Below are positions 5,419 to 6,089 of a stretch of 6,089 nt of DNA, in pieces. Source of the stretch: Acidobacteriota bacterium (lineage in GTDB: Bacteria; Acidobacteriota; Holophagae; Thermotomaculales; Thermotomaculaceae); NCBI GenBank assembly GCA_015487755.1, contig WFPG01000115.1:1-6089 (forward strand). The letters run 5' to 3'. The position numbers and the translations under genes were made by a program. The notes under the pieces are model-generated. The model had not been told where the DNA came from, ran no database searches, and saw only the letters and a program-made list of their open reading frames with translations. Every line of letters starts with the position of its first letter. The stretch's first letter is position 1.

Positions 5419-6089
5419 TGAATTTCATTTTAATCCTTACCGCAGGGGGAATAGGGAAGAGGTTCGGGAAGCCTTATCCCAAGCAGTTTGAGAAGATTAG
5501 GGATAAAACAATTATTGAGCACACTCTGGGCTTTTTTGAAACAGTGAGGCCTGAATACTGTGTTTTAACCTATCCCGAAGGCTTTGAAAGAGAGTTTGAC
5601 GCCTTAAAGGAAAGGTTTTCTTTCCCCATTTTCCCTGTCAAAGGGGGAAGTGAGAGGTTTTTTTCCGTGAAAAATGCCGTTGAATTTATAAATGAAAAGG
5701 AAAGGGATAAGTCAAAGGCAGTGCTTGTTCACGACGGGGTAAGGCCTTTTTTAAAGCAGGAAATTGTTAGGGAGATAGTTGAAAAAACGAAAGAAAAAGG
5801 CTGTGCGGTTCCCTATATCCCTGTAAGCGGCACTGTAAGAAGGCTTAATGATAGCGGTTTTTACCAGACAGTCATTAGAAAAGACCTTGTTACGGTAACA
5901 ACCCCTCAAGGTGCAAGGTTAGAGATTTTAAAAAATTGCTTTGACAAAGCGGAAAAGATTTACACCGATGAATCCACAATGCTTACTGATTTCGGTTTTC
6001 AGCCTTACCCTGTAAAAGACTGGCATTTTAACATTAAAATCACCGAGCCTTCCGACAGAGAAATAGCGGAGATTTTATTAACTTGTATC
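5418..6089 (+). CDS. ispD: 2-C-methyl-D-erythritol 4-phosphate cytidylyltransferase (3' end outside window)
   Basis: This cytosolic enzyme of the MEP isoprenoid pathway joins CTP and methylerythritol phosphate to give CDP-methylerythritol. The frame stays open for 224 codons to the window edge; the family is usually about 225-240 residues, so only a few codons are probably missing. Motifs in order: TAGGIGKRFGKPYPKQF at 8-24, with Arg15 and Lys22 spaced as in the E. coli catalytic pair; KGGSERFFSVKNAV at 75-88; VHDGVRPF at 104-111 with Asp106 and Arg109; TTPQGA at 161-166; TDESTMLTDFG at 183-193; and NIKITEPSD at 205-213 with Lys207. Two motif details are atypical: AGG replaces the usual AAG in the nucleotide loop, and Gly138 stands where most IspDs have Asp before the conserved Thr (Thr139). 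The related ribitol-phosphate cytidylyltransferase TarI is the main alternative, but the seven-residue Arg-Lys spacing and the TDE-ML block favour IspD. The start is ATG 5418, within TAATG. Confidence 0.87.
   Translation, partial: MNFILILTAGGIGKRFGKPYPKQFEKIRDKTIIEHTLGFFETVRPEYCVLTYPEGFEREFDALKERFSFPIFPVKGGSERFFSVKNAVEFINEKERDKSKAVLVHDGVRPFLKQEIVREIVEKTKEKGCAVPYIPVSGTVRRLNDSGFYQTVIRKDLVTVTTPQGARLEILKNCFDKAEKIYTDESTMLTDFGFQPYPVKDWHFNIKITEPSDREIAEILLTCI

Larger units (their letters stand above)
329..6089 (+). other. Probable four-gene operon cstA-valS-SDR-ispD
   Basis: All four genes run in the same direction with junctions of 4 nt, a 1-nt overlap and a 1-nt overlap, leaving no room for promoters or terminators between them. 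Every downstream SD lies inside the preceding gene. This layout predicts one transcript with coupled translation. Internal promoters inside coding sequence cannot be excluded, and the operon probably continues beyond the right edge. Confidence 0.8.

Overview
The window is a compact stretch of bacterial chromosome. A gene running left begins at the left edge (only its first six codons are visible). It is followed by a gene-free, repeat-containing region of about 310 bases. Four tightly packed rightward genes then run to the right edge: a CstA-family transporter, valyl-tRNA synthetase (valS), a short-chain dehydrogenase/reductase (SDR) and IspD. A bacterial-type ValRS and a MEP-pathway enzyme indicate a bacterium. 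Base composition is moderately AT-rich by eye, arginine is written almost entirely as AGG or AGA, and the proteins are rich in Lys and Glu. That codon habit is common in deep-branching and thermophilic lineages, but I cannot name the organism from this sequence.

Left part (1-328): a divergent control region. A well-formed Shine-Dalgarno (SD) sequence and ATG on the minus strand start a gene that leaves the window. Just upstream of it is a 26-bp inverted repeat with a 10-nt spacer. Further right are an AT-rich inverted pair, a cluster of four TTCAC pentamers, weak promoter candidates and a strong SD for the transporter.

Right part (329-6089): a probable operon. cstA and valS are separated by 4 nt. 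valS and the SDR gene, and the SDR gene and ispD, each meet at a TAATG stop/start overlap. No terminator or promoter is evident between the genes. The products do not form one pathway: the transporter probably imports pyruvate or peptides, ValRS serves translation, IspD serves isoprenoid synthesis, and the SDR substrate is unknown. Co-transcription of growth-related genes is the simplest reading.

The most useful observation concerns the SDR gene. Its glycine-rich cofactor motif lies upstream of every canonical start codon in its reading frame. The well-placed ATG at 4670 is one base out of frame with it. This is either a one-base sequencing or assembly deletion in a GGG run, a real mutation, or an unusual start. 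A start at 4867 would remove the cofactor-binding motif and is almost certainly wrong. I see no evidence of a previously undescribed multi-gene system here. The inverted repeat and the SDR start are the points most worth following up.
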